A stretch of 60,000 nt of DNA from Membranipora membranacea (lineage: Eukaryota; Bryozoa; Gymnolaemata; Cheilostomatida; Membraniporidae), in the NCBI GenBank assembly GCA_914767715.1, contig OU612066.1, forward strand, positions 29,178,283-29,238,282, given 5' to 3'. Positions 25,785 through 37,800 of this stretch are shown here, in pieces. Position numbers and translations under genes: made by a program. The notes under the pieces are model-generated. The model had not been told where the DNA came from. It made no database searches and was given only the letters and a program-made list of their open reading frames with translations. Positions within the stretch are counted from its first letter, which is position 1, and the number at the start of each line of letters is the position of its first letter.

Positions 25785-25904
25785 ACTGGGACTTACCATG
25801 CCTATATTCTGACAATGCTCATTAGTATATAAGTGCTGTTTTTTTAGTGGTTGATATGGGGACATTGGCAAAGTAAAGGCATGGTAATTAAGTCCCAGGG
25901 GTCC
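25785..25904. repeat. Diverged hairpin related to the 26907-27006 palindrome
   Basis: The right part 'GACATTGGCAAAGTAAAGGC' followed by 'ATGGTAATTAAGTCCCAGG' matches the right arm of the perfect hairpin at 26907-27006 with a few changes. The left part ('CTGGGACTTACCATGCC') is a shorter, decayed inverse partner. Confidence 0.6.
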
Positions 25905-26906
25905 TATTCAAGGAGTAATCCTTGGTTAATTATGGACTTGGAATGATGAGCACACATATAGTGAAATCAGCTCTACAAACATTCCACCAGAAACTAATCA
26001 ACAAGTGTTAGCCAGTTTGGTGGACTTTGATTAGCAAGCCAAGGCTAAGCTGTGAGTGTAAATGTGATACTTCTTTCTGGACTACTACTGACCTCTGTGT
26101 TATGGCAAGGAGTAACCCCCTGTTGTGCATACTCTGATCAAGGAGTTACCCCTTGCTCAGATCTAGAGTAACCCCTCGCTCTGATTTTGATATACTAGTA
26201 CTAACAGTAACCAATGAACTCCCTCAGGAAGTTCATTGCAGTGAGTAACTAATCCCCTAACTAAAAATAATTCCAAACTGCTGCAAAATAGACAATGCAT
26301 ATTCTTCTACACAGTACTATCTCTAAGCCATTCAGTTCTACAGATGTGTGCACACAGGGAATTTGCACAAATATGTATGCAATATATCTACAGCAGCTTT
26401 AAAAGTATGTACATTCATTAACATAAGATAGACATAAAACAGATTGTGACACTGGTAATGATTTTTAAGCAAGTAATATGACCTTAGCAAAATTCCTGAA
26501 CTATCCTTATAATTTGTTGAGAGAGGCAATTGAGCCTACACTCAATTTCATATTAGATTGCTACTATATCCCCTCCAACTGTAAAATACATGTGTGATTT
26601 TGGGTAAATATGACATTGTCTTTTTTTTGTTTCCCAGAAAAGAAGTGAGGTGAGTGAACAGTTTTTTTCCAATTTCCTTTTCATTTCATATATACTAATA
26701 TCTATGATACCTGAATCCTAACTCCTTGCCTCAATCCTAACTCATGGTCTGAATTACTCCATCTTGTCTTTTTGTTGATATAATTGTTGTGTTGGATGCA
26801 CTCAGTAAAAACACACTCACACTCTAGTCTATCCAGGGAGATTCTCACTGCTCTGTCTAACTTTAGTCCTTGCTCTCTCTCTCTCTCTCTGTGACCTGTC
26901 TGTCAT

Positions 26907-27006
26907 GGGCCCCTGGGACTTACATGTCTTTACTTTGCCAATGTCCACTATTGGGTGGTTGATAGTGGACATTGGCAAAGTAAAGACATGTAAGTCCCAG
27001 GGGCCC
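26907..27006. repeat. Perfect 44-bp inverted repeat (hairpin)
   Basis: Arms 26907-26950 and 26963-27006 are exact reverse complements over 44 bases around a 12-base loop (TTGGGTGGTTGA). The arm begins 'GGGCCCCTGGGACTTACATG'. Such an exact palindrome is either very young or kept by gene conversion, and a transcript would fold into a long perfect stem. Confidence 0.95.
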
Positions 27007-27198
27007 TTGCTGTCTGTCTGTGTACAGGCTTTGTGTGCTGTTGAGTATCATAATATCATTACATAATAAACCATATTGTAATGGAGAGCATTTATTTCTG
27101 ACCATATACCATAATATACTCAAGGAGTAAACAACTCATTGATAATCTCATTGTTCCTAACCCTTGTATAACTAAGCTACTACCCACAGGTCTACTCC

Positions 27199-27287
27199 AA
27201 AACCTGGGACTTTGGCAATGTTTGACTGACCCCCTTGAACTCAAGGGGTGGGGGGGGCAGTCATACATTGCCAAAGTCCCAGGTTTT
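27199..27287. repeat. Near-perfect hairpin of the same family
   Basis: The left arm 'AAAACCTGGGACTTTGGCAA' and right arm 'TTGCCAAAGTCCCAGGTTTT' pair exactly, and the stem continues through TGACTG and CCCCTTGA with small gaps. It shares the CCTGGGACTT core with the hairpin 300 bases upstream. Confidence 0.9.
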
Positions 27288-28593
27288 GATGTATACCTTA
27301 ACTTAATAATATCCATGATCATGGACATTGGACCTGGGCAATGCATCCATACTTGCAACTATCAAATCATTACATTGGTGATGATGTTAGTGAAGATCAT
27401 ACTGTATAGGGCTAAAATAGTATAATCAAGGAGTAATCTATTCCTCCTTGGTATAATAATGATAAATATAAATGGAAGCTACCTACTGAATAGGTATTGG
27501 TGAGGGCGAATTAAGAGTTAGCGAAACCTTGATTGATAAAAATATAAGGTATCAAATACTTAATTATATCGAGCAACTATCCAAGCATGCTGGTGTCTGG
27601 TGTTCCATGTCAGTGATTACCTGTAGATTGAGTATGCCTCCTGCCGGATGTTGCCTAGCATCTGATGTCTGGTTTTCCTTCCAACTATTAATGGCTGATG
27701 TTCTGATCACATCATTGTTTTGTACATTCTGTCCAAGCTTAGTTTATATGGCAACATCCAATCAAGTTTTTATTGGTACACTGAAAACATACGCCTATAA
27801 GCTAATCAAGATGTAGATCTTCGTGTCACAAAACATGATTCTTGGGATAATCCTCACATTCCAGCGGTAACTGTAAATTGCTGAACAGGCTGAACGGACT
27901 GAACAGCTGAACAGAATTTCTCAGACTAAAATTATTATTTGTTATCATTTCTCTGGCTGGCGATCACTTGTCAGACACATTCCTCCTAACCAAATGATTT
28001 GATGAGTCACTAAGTTCCTGTTGGCACCTAATATAACCAATTTAGGGCAAGCAAATGAAGCAATCAATGTGCCAATTATGACAAAATCTGATGGTGCTCT
28101 GGAAATTGGATAACAGAAACATTATCCAGCTCAACCTTCCATCTAGCCAGTCTTAACAAGCTTTGTTTATAGGGGGGGGGGGGGGGCTATTTTCCATCTA
28201 TTCACTAGTCGTGAGTCGTGTAATGCCAAAAGATTTGCTGTGCATAAAATTGAAAGAAACCAAGGGGAATGCAAACTTAAAATAAATAATTTAATGAGAA
28301 GAATATAAAGAATTGTCCATGCTTATGCAAAATTAGCCAATCATGTAAAGAATCAAACAAATCAACCAATCAATTAATTAGAAACTCCAGCTAACTCATA
28401 CATAGCCCTTTCATTGAATCACATGGTTGTTTCCAAGAATACGCTAAGCTACTCGTAGGTTGGAAAAATAATAAGGCTGGGAGGTCATTCAAATAATGAG
28501 AAGACAGTATAGTATCTTCAATGACCCAGATCTTAACCCAGCTTATGAAATGCTTACAACTTTGTATTTCAGAGCCAATTTTCAACTGCAAAG

Positions 28594-30502
28594 ATGTCAG
28601 AGAAGCATGTATTCCGAGTTCCTTCTCCGTTTATGCACAGGAGGCAAAGGACTGTGTCTGTGTAAGTGTAAAACCATTACTGACCGGCCATGGGCAAAGC
28701 TTCATTGGAATCGCCAAAAGCAGCTGATTTCATGGTCGGGTATATTTTCACTGCACTTATAACTACTTTTTCAAAGTACCATATTTGGAAAAAAAAACAC
28801 AAATATCCATATTTGGCAGACTTCAGCCTTCTGTGGCCACTTGCCACAGAAGGCTGAAGTCAGCCGAGTGAGAATGATGGAGACTGGTTATCCATGTTGA
28901 GTCTGTCTATTCAAGTCATGAGAATAAAAAAACGACAATTTTGTCCTACTGAACATATGTGAAGGTTGAACTGAAGGTCACATCACTGTCACGATTACTG
29001 GTGTAAAAATATATAGAAATTCCATCATAGCTGGACTGATTGCACTTGAGTTCGAATGTGTCCTCTTGGAAGAAATCTATTGTTAGAGTATCCAAAAACG
29101 TATTCAATTCCTTGTTTTCTTTTTTTTTTTGCCAACCATACTGTCAATATTTTTTTGTTATATACAGAACTGAGGCTGCTGCTCAAACCCCAGTTCTAAA
29201 GGGAGTCATCAAAGATTTCTGTAAGGAGAGAGGACACGGGTTTGTTGTACCTGCAGATGGCTCTACTGATCTCTTTGTTCACATCTCAGAGTAAGTTGAT
29301 AATCTATTGTAAAAGTATGACCGAAAACACAAATTCAGTTCCTGAGACATGAGGTGTAAATTTCAAAATGGCACCAATGATAACTGTCTTTTAGCTTGAA
29401 CTTAGATCGCTTGGAAAAATTTATGATAGGCAGGGCCATAACATGTCCTGCTCGGAGGCTCAAGTTGCTCATGTATCCAAGAATTGTCAATCAGTTGCCT
29501 GTATTTTATGCAATTATCACATATGACATAGTCAGACAAGATGTCATCAGCGTGCTAATTTGCACTTATTATCAGATGCTGTTGTGAGTGTGCACTGTGA
29601 TTCACATAGGAATTGTGTGCTGTTGATCATTGATCACCTTGGATGTTGGCTTCAAAATTTCAACATGCCAAATTGCAACATTAAAATTTTCAAAAACTCA
29701 ACATTTCAAAATTCCCAAGGATTCAACATTTATAATAACATCAGGCTCATATTTTGCTTCAATATAGAAGAAAATCACTATACTATTACAAGTAATAATG
29801 TTTGTTTGGTGCTGATTGAAGAAATTATTCAAAGGTATATTATTTGGTTACGAAGCCCTACAATGTATAACTCTGTCCCATGAGTACCAGACCAAGGCCA
29901 TTCAAGGGTGTTCTCTCTTATCTAGGATAACTTTGTTCTATTATTGAGTCATTTACAATAACGTTATATCGATAAATAAGAGGGCTCATGGAGATAATGG
30001 CATAATTGATGGGCTACAATCATATTACATCACAATCCTTATTTTAATGTCTAGATGAACTTGCTCTAATAGCCCTATAACCCTGTGGTTACATTTTGTC
30101 TGATGAAATATCTTCTTTGGGACAGTCCAGTAATAATGTTAAATGGTTGGTAGATGATGGCAAATTTTCTAGTAGCTAACAGATTGCTCTTATCAAGTTT
30201 TGTTTGCATTTGGTGCAGCAAAGCCAGCTAGCACACAATAATCATAACGTAGTGTCTTGAGTAAAAAAATTCAATTACACTCAATTCTGCAACTTAGTAT
30301 GTCCATAGCAGTCATTCATCTTTATTCTAATTTCAGTATCGATGAGGAATATGTGCCTATACCCGGTGATGAGGTAACTTATCAGAAATGTTTAACTCCT
30401 CCTAAAAATGAGAGCTACCAGGCTGTCCATGTGAAGATAACTCATCTTAAAGAAGGGGAAGTACACCACAGGTGGGATGGTTCTATCGCTCCCACCCAAT
30501 AG
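28594..30502 (+). CDS. CARHSP1: CARHSP1-like cold-shock-domain protein
   Basis: Three coding exons: 28594-28661, 29168-29290 and 30337-30502 (TAG), giving 118 residues. The N-terminus 'FRVPSPFMHRRQRTVSV' matches the phosphorylated Pro/Arg/Ser segment of CARHSP1/CSDC2. The single cold-shock domain runs from 'PVLKGVIKDFCKERGHGF' (with an RNP1-like GHGFV) through 'DLFVHIS' (RNP2) to 'YVPIPGDEVTYQKC', 'PPKNESYQAVHVKITHL' and a short tail ending in PTQ. Family members bind single-stranded RNA, especially mRNA 3' UTRs, and shuttle between cytoplasmic granules and nucleus. Length is somewhat shorter than the vertebrate protein because of a brief N-terminus. The acceptor at 28572, 21 bases before the ATG, implies an upstream untranslated exon. 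The gene is convergent with PMM2. Confidence 0.92.
28819..28861. repeat. Perfect 19-bp hairpin in CARHSP1 intron 1
   Basis: Arms 'GACTTCAGCCTTCTGTGGC' (28819-28837) and its exact reverse complement (28843-28861) flank a 5-base loop. The core CCTTCTGTGG also occurs in the palindrome at 35527-35610. Confidence 0.9.
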
Positions 30503-31759
30503 AATTCAATCTCTTTACTAACTGAGAGGGTTCTTATGGTAAATAGAAGGCATGCCTACTCATTGGATTAATTGCTTTGATCCAACAAACCCATGTGGGT
30601 TATTTTGCTTGGCCAGACTTGAATATCTAGTTTCCGCGATATCTCGCTTTTTTCGGTGATTTTATGCAAGAAATTTGTAGGAGCTTACTGCTGTTCTATA
30701 GTTGTAATTGAATGTCAGATTGACGTTGAATCGAAGAAGATTGGTTGAGGATAAAACGCGATTGAAAAAAATTGTTTACCTCTATTCGTGAAGTGTTTGC
30801 GCAAACCATGTCAACTTTTTCTTCTACATTTTAGTCGCATATCACTCGCAATTCAATTCTGTAATTAATGTTTGGCCATGAGACGCGAAGATTTTGAGAT
30901 GTATTTGTTTAAGGGATAAGACTATGTGCTATTTTGAACTTCTGTTGTTTCTATCTCGGTGAAACCTACCCTGTTTTACATATTGTAGCTACTAGTCATT
31001 TTGTAATAATAATCGATTTCGATTGAATCTCGGTGCCATATCTTACGATGGACAAATCTTCAAAAATCAATCTACAGTTAACCATATCATATTATGGGGA
31101 AGCTACATAACTTAACTTCACACAGAACTTCCAGCATTGCAGAGTCTAGATACCGCTGCATTTGATAAAAAATGTTGTTCAAGAACGCAAAGGTGATGAT
31201 TATTTCAGTAACATAAATTACTACATCGCAAGATCATTCGCAAATGGAACTGTTACTCCTTCCCTTTAGCATTTGCCTTGCATTGATTTAGCCTGTTCCA
31301 ATGATCACCACATGATCCCTTTAATATTATGTGAGTGTTAAATCAAGGAGTACCTACATGTAACCAAACAATGTTTTTGTGTATTGCCTGTTCACCCATA
31401 CAATATAAACATTGAATTCTACGGCATTCATTGTAAGTGATAACAATGAGTCCTCCCATCACCATGGGCTATATCCCAGAAAGATGAAAGAAAAGCGTTG
31501 AAAAGGGCCAAAGACCAACTAATTTTATAGAAAAGGCGAGATTCAAGCATATTAAAGTCAAAGAGCATATTCAACAAAAAAATAAAGCTCATAGAGTTAT
31601 ATATTATAACTCTATGGTAAAGCTAAAGAGCGAGAAAATAGATCACTTCAAAAGGAAGAGTATTGGGAATGCAGAATTCATTGATTGCAATATCACGTGA
31701 ACGGACTCGATTCTGGTGGATTGATTTGAACATTTTCCTAATTGGTCATCACTGATGCT
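30503..31759. other. Convergent spacer between CARHSP1 and PMM2
   Basis: Holds the 3' UTRs of both genes. No exon was found. A small perfect palindrome (CATAGAGTTATA / TATAACTCTATG) lies at 31590-31616. No clearly placed AATAAA was identified for either gene. Confidence 0.5.
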
Positions 31760-34442
31760 TCAAAGGTTGAGAATCTGTTTGATTTGTGCCATGGTATCAT
31801 CTGGACTAGTGACTGTGTGACCGATCGTTCTTGAGTCCTCAAATATCTCATGATCATTTCCACCCTGAAATAAATATATGATTTATAGTGTATTAAATTA
31901 TATGATAGATAATACATCATAAGATGATAAGTATCAAGGTTCTGTCAACAACCATTTAAACCACATGGACTATCTGATTGGCTATCAAACTTGCGTGAGA
32001 AATCACCCTTCCAGTTGATACGTAGAAAATCTTTAAATGAAATTATTCGAAACAATTCATACTTACGGGAAACGTTTTATCTCCAAAGAAATGCACCTCG
32101 GAGAAAGTGTGGCCCTCTCCCAGGATGTGATTCAGACAGTATCTTTTGTCCCAGCCCTCCGGAAACACATCAAAACTGATTTGCCCGCCTATAATAATAT
32201 ACAGGCACAATATAAGCAGGGAGTTTGGGATATAAACTCCCTGTTTTAAGTAAACCATGATCTCTGATTATATAGTTGTTTTCTCGATGTTATTGGGAAG
32301 ACAACTTCAAGAACATTTTGACAAAATAAACAAACTCGCATTTCAAAAATATTTCTAAATATTTGTGGTGGTTGATTGGTCACTATCTTAAATCATCTAC
32401 GTTCACAAAATTGATAATAATGAGATAGAGACCCTAGCATTCTCTGCCTGAAATTAAGACTTGCAATATCAGTATTAAGCTGAGGTGTTAAACCCTGTAC
32501 CACAGCCTTGTGGCTTAATAATGTTGTTCAACATTGAGTTAAAACTTACCGATGCTGTAGACTAGACCATTGTCAGGAAACTGTTTTCTTAAATCAGCAA
32601 CAAACTTTTCTCTGATTTGATGCTCCTGAAATTATAAATTACGGACATTAAAGCAGGTATTAGGGGTATTAAATAAACATTTTGTACTAAATTATATAAT
32701 GTTACAAATAAGTAGTGATAAGCAATCACGTTGTGGGTGAGAGTTTAAAATGAAGATATCTAGTAATTCAAAGCAGGCCTAAGATTTTGTTTATTATATA
32801 AAAATGAGCAACACTGGCGCTGTGTGTTTTCGAGTCAAGCTTATACTTGTACTAGTCAATCACACATTACTCACCTTGTCATATTCACCAAACTGATCAC
32901 GTTCTGCCTGAGAACAATTTCTACCGACTGGACAGATGTTTAACATTCCTTTACGGAACTCTACAAATGTTCCTCTGCGATGAAGAGATGTGATACAATT
33001 ATATAATTAATTGATTATGAATGGATTTGCACGTATGCCTACATCGCAGCTATTTTTAAGTTACCGGTAATTGTAAAGTGAATATGTTTTATTTATCAAA
33101 TTTAGCAGCTGAATTACGGGAACTTGTGATCTGTGGTCTTTAAAAATAAAGGTTGAAGTAAGGAGTAATATTTCCCATCGATATTTTCAATTGGTGAAAT
33201 AATTACACCCATAAACTACTGCTACCACTCAGGCGAATTTGCGCTTATTGAATTCTGTATAGCTCCAAGGTAACTAATTGAGGATCTTTTATTAGAATTG
33301 TCACACAATGGGCAAATAATTTGCACAAACTTATCTGACTATCAGTTTGAGAAAATTATTTGTCCATTAGGTTTCAATGTGTGTCGGGATAGCTGGTTGC
33401 AGTAGCATTTCATTATCAAAGTGATGATAATGAAATGCTATGACCACTAGGTAGAATGCTGAGATTGCAGCCTCATATTATTAGTTGTGAGCTCTACAGA
33501 ATTCAATAAGCACATATTTGCCTGTGTGGCAGCAGTGGTTTAAAGGCCTACCTTTTGCATGGGAGAGTAAGTCCAGACATATATTTGAGTGCATAATTAA
33601 TGAATGTTTGCAGGTTGTCATCTCCAACATGTTCCTGTATGCTCTGCAAAATATTAATTTAATTTTAATGCTTAGACACCAATTATGACATGAGTCAACA
33701 AAAATCACAATACTTACATTGAATATATTTAGAGCCATGAGGTACCATAATAAGTGTTATGTGTAGCCAAGGTCTAACTCCTTGCAATGAACTACCTCTC
33801 AGTTCATTGCTCCTTGTGTAGCCTACCTTTGTTGCAACATGTTCCCCGTTCCGATGATAGACTAGACCATTTTCTGAGAAAACATGAGTGAACATACTCA
33901 ATGCTTTACCATTCATCTGCTCGTTAATCTTCACTAAATCTGATCCACCGACCAGTCCAACGACAACTTCTCCAGTCAATTTCGACATGAATGCTTCCAT
34001 TTCAGGAGTTATCACCTGTAACAGTTGCATGTCATTATTACACTCCTGATACAGTGTCTGGTTTTTAGGTCATGTCACCCCAAAACTTTATGAATACTGC
34101 TTAGGCTTGCAAAGCAACTTTCACTCTTCATATCTGATCAGGGTCTGGTCTGATGATATACATGGACTTGGTTATTTCATCAATATATCTATTAGTGTGA
34201 CTGGGTATGAATACCATTAGCTAGTTTGTCTGACATATGTTAGGTAGACTGTTCAAAGCAGAAAAATGAAATATAACAAGTATAGTAGTAAATACAAGAC
34301 AAATTGGTCAACCCAGTGCCACGCCCACTACTTAACCAATTTGGCTTTAAAATTACACAGTTTATGTTCTCACCTTTCTGGAAGCAGTAAGGGTTCCATC
34401 AACATCAAAAAGAAACAGCTTAGTTGAGTCTCTGACAGCCAT
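31760..34442 (-). CDS. PMM2: Phosphomannomutase
   Basis: Seven exons in transcript order: 34442-34374, 34015-33827, 33643-33552, 32974-32875, 32625-32550, 32188-32067 and 31864-31760 (TGA), giving 250 residues, close to the usual 246-262. It interconverts mannose-6-phosphate and mannose-1-phosphate in the cytosol, feeding GDP-mannose synthesis for N-glycosylation and GPI anchors. The HAD motif '[14 protein letters not shown]' carries the two catalytic aspartates of DVDGT. Other family marks are '[16 protein letters not shown]', '[13 protein letters not shown]', '[18 protein letters not shown]', '[16 protein letters not shown]', 'HFFGDKT' and '[16 protein letters not shown]'. All expected residues appear intact, and splice phases agree. 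PMM1 and PMM2 split within vertebrates, so the symbol denotes the single-family gene. It diverges from SNX14. Confidence 0.96.
33403..33440. repeat. 16-bp perfect hairpin, member of a dispersed repeat
   Basis: TAGCATTTCATTATCA at 33403-33418 pairs exactly with 33425-33440. The preceding 'GGGATAGCTGG' plus the arm also occur near 21453-21480 as 'GGGATAGCTGGTAGTAGCAT'. It lies in a PMM2 intron. Confidence 0.75.
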
Positions 34443-34874
34443 TTTTCCAGTTAGATCAGGCAGTAGTGAATGAATGGGCTAATTCTGAGAGTGCACTGTA
34501 TGATTTGTTTGTGTTAGAAGAAAAAAAAATCTGATGTAAAACCGGATATACGTGTAAGTTTATACCTCTTTGCCACAAGAACTCAGACTTAGTGAATGTT
34601 AACTGTTTTCATATTGGTTGGATTTCCCACAACCGTCCCATATTATGTTTGAGAACTGAAGGTTATGAACATCAGGCCAGAAAAACAAATTATTAATCCT
34701 GAGACACTGAATCAGCTGAGATCACACACTCTCCAGAACTGCTGCAGTTTTGGAGCTGATGAGATAGAGAAATGGAGTGAGCTTACTATGGTAATGGATA
34801 TTAAGAAGTATACCCAACTGATACTCACATAAGCAGCTGCTGATTAAGCAGGAAACAAGACGTAATTAATTGAA
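34443..34874. promoter_or_regulatory. Shared upstream region of PMM2 and SNX14
   Basis: The start codons of two divergent genes lie 432 bases apart, so this stretch must hold both 5' UTRs and both core promoters. No TATA box, CRE or GC-rich island stands out. The bidirectional role is inferred from layout alone. Confidence 0.5.
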
Positions 34875-37800
34875 ATGGAGCATCTTGACCAAAACCAGAA
34901 AATACTGGCTGGCATTGGAGTTGGTTCAGCAGCAGCTACATTGTTGCTATACAAGTAAGTCTTTCCATATAGCAAACAATGGGGACAAAATTCAATGTAC
35001 ATGCCATTAGCATGCATTGTTCTCACCAACCACTGAGTCTCGGTGGACCAACTGAGGGGAGTAAATGGGTGGGGGTCTAACAACAATCATGTTGTTTAGC
35101 AAACTACCTCATCCAGCAGAAACTTCTGAATGTTTTGGGCCATGACAATGCGATGTGTAAATAGTTAGCTGCTTCATATCTATGCCTGCTAAACCTGGAA
35201 AGGGTAAATGCAAAATGTCTGTGGCGTCCAAGTTTGCAGGAAAAGTACGATAGATATAATTGATATCCATTCATTGTGATCGGATACTGCCTTTACATAC
35301 CAGTACGAAGTAGTAATTTCTTTCCCCTGACCTCGTAAATAGAACCCGGATAGTGGATTAAGTATACTACACTGCCGGGTTGATGCGATGCACCTGTACT
35401 ATCTTACATGATACTATGCAATGCACGTAAGCACATCTGTTACTGAATAGTGTGAAATTTATATACTATCATCATCTACACACATCCAAGATATTGCCTT
35501 TACCTAATAGCCTAATCCATCGCTAAAACAAGTTTGTTCCTTCTGTGGTGGCGGATGGATATTGCAAATTTGCGCTATCCCTCCGCCACCACAGAAGGAA
35601 CAAACTTGTTCTAATCCCCTGCTGCGTACTGTATTACAATCATTGTTTTTGTTTCAGTTTATCACCTTCTCTGTTTGTGCTCTGGGTCGGCATAGTGGGC
35701 GCTGCGCTCACCTGGTATCTCTACTCTTCAAGGTTAGTCAGGGGAAAGTATTCATACCTTGGCACTTTGATACCTAATTGTTTCGTTGGCTACATAGAAA
35801 CAATCAAAATCATGTGAGCGAATTAGGATTAGGATCTCAATTCATCTCTCTACGGTCTGTATACATTAAATGGTTGCACGAAGTCTAATTTTAGTGTATA
35901 TGTTTTAAAACTTGTAATCGAATTCAATAGAGATAATCTCAGAATCATTCTTTGTCCTCATTTGAGACTGAGACTTTATTCAGCTCTGCATGCATATATT
36001 CACCAGAATGCTAACCTGAAGAAAACCCGGGTTAATATTAACTAAATCCCTAAGGAGGTAGTTTTCCTGTGGGTTGGTCCATCGCCAGTCTAAACTATAG
36101 GCATCGGTGTAATACCAAGGGATGTCTGGTCATTTCATGTTGCGTCTAAGGAATACTCTTCTCAATGCAGCCAGCATAGTTTGATTTAGTTATAGAATCC
36201 TACAAAAGATCAGCGAATGTGCTCTGTGCATCTTTCCATATCTGCGACATGACAGACATGACATCGTACCCAAGGCATACACTGCATCATTAGTCATTTG
36301 ACTGCATTCTGTCTATGTGGTCTGAGGAAATCGATAAAGTTGCAAAGCTCAGTAGCTCTTACATAAGGTCAATATCTCCAGGCCTATCATTGATTGATAT
36401 ATCCATTACTGTGGTGTATATAAATTATTTCAAGAAGGGAATATAGAGTAGAAATTATTTTGACAAGTCAAGAGTCTTCATCAGCTAATTATCACCAGAC
36501 TTGGTGATTAATCCCCCCCCTCTCACATTACTCGCTGACGATACGCTATAAATTTATTGTCCCAACCCACATGACATTACCTGTTTCTGCTGACAATTTT
36601 ACAATTCTGTCTCAGTGCTTGCAAGTGCAACCTGTGGATGTTGAAATGTTTATAAATTATACGCAACCATGTGGGCTATAGGTTGTTTGGAACATATTTG
36701 GAGTTGAGACAGTAGATAGACTATCTATGGTCTCTGGATTAATTGTATAAGATTTAAAGTGATCAGATTTTATCGACTGAAACCCTGTTATTACTGTGAT
36801 TATAGTTTCTTATGTTATATATTTGACCATACTGTACGATATGTGTACACATTGTCACCCTTTTATCGGTCACCTCCTGCCCCGTGATTAGATATGATGA
36901 GATATAATCATATACAATCTTTCCTCTCAGCTGTAGGCATGTGTGAGGACTAGAAGTAATTTACCGAGTCTTGCTATGCTTGTGGCAAACTTCAACTTTA
37001 TCTTGTTTTTAAAATAAGTGCTATACAGCATCGCCAGTGATGTATGTGTCAGAGTATGCCCAGACGATTATTTATTCCCTAAGCTGAGAGGAGAGATATG
37101 ATAATTTAATTCATTCTGTTACCGGTGTACAACAACTGAATAGATTTTAATTCAGTGTCAGGACACGAAAATGAGCTCTCAATCTTGTTATGTTCCTCAT
37201 TGCCGGAGATATAAATGATTGAAGCGTCAGGTTGCCATAGAAGTTTCAAATTCAATCAGTTTTGTGGTTTCAAAACTCAGACTTGAATGCAATTGCAATA
37301 ATTAGATAGACCTGATTAATCTGAAGTTTTTGCAGATAAATCTTTCAGTGTACTCTTGAATAAAAAAAGAGGAATTTTTTTCAGAATATATATTACCCTC
37401 TTGATGTGGTGATTTAAGTGCATCGCTAGTGGTTTTTAAAGTCACTAGCAACATAGCTTGAAGGCCAGATTGAAAATTTTGTCCTTCTTTGTGATATATC
37501 CGGGTTCCTCAGAAATCTCAAAAGTTATCAATATTAAGTTGTTTTATTTTCAATTTTAGATGGCAGTTTCACAAGGATGAATTGCAGGCCTATACTGTTC
37601 CTACTCATGTCGATGACAAAGATGTAGGTATATATGTACATAATATAGGACTTTCTATCATCAAATTGCCCACTGCTTTATTATTGTTTTCAGGTCTAAA
37701 AGGGCAAGTTGATAATAAAAAACCTGCCAAGTCTTTTATTATTGTGTAAGCTTGTGCCAGTTCGCTCTGACCTTTGAGCTCTTACAAGTCAATCACAATC

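Larger units (their letters stand above)
24944..28593. other. Intergenic region rich in hairpin repeats
   Basis: No coding exon is supported. It holds an inverted-repeat element (25233-25591), three related hairpins (25785-25904, 26907-27006, 27199-27287), a (CT)n run near 26873-26891 and a run of 15 G at about 28172-28186. The motif TCAAGGAGTAA or close variants recurs several times. A 'ttgtatttcag' acceptor at 28572 shows that CARHSP1 has at least one upstream untranslated exon in this stretch, not located. Confidence 0.55.
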
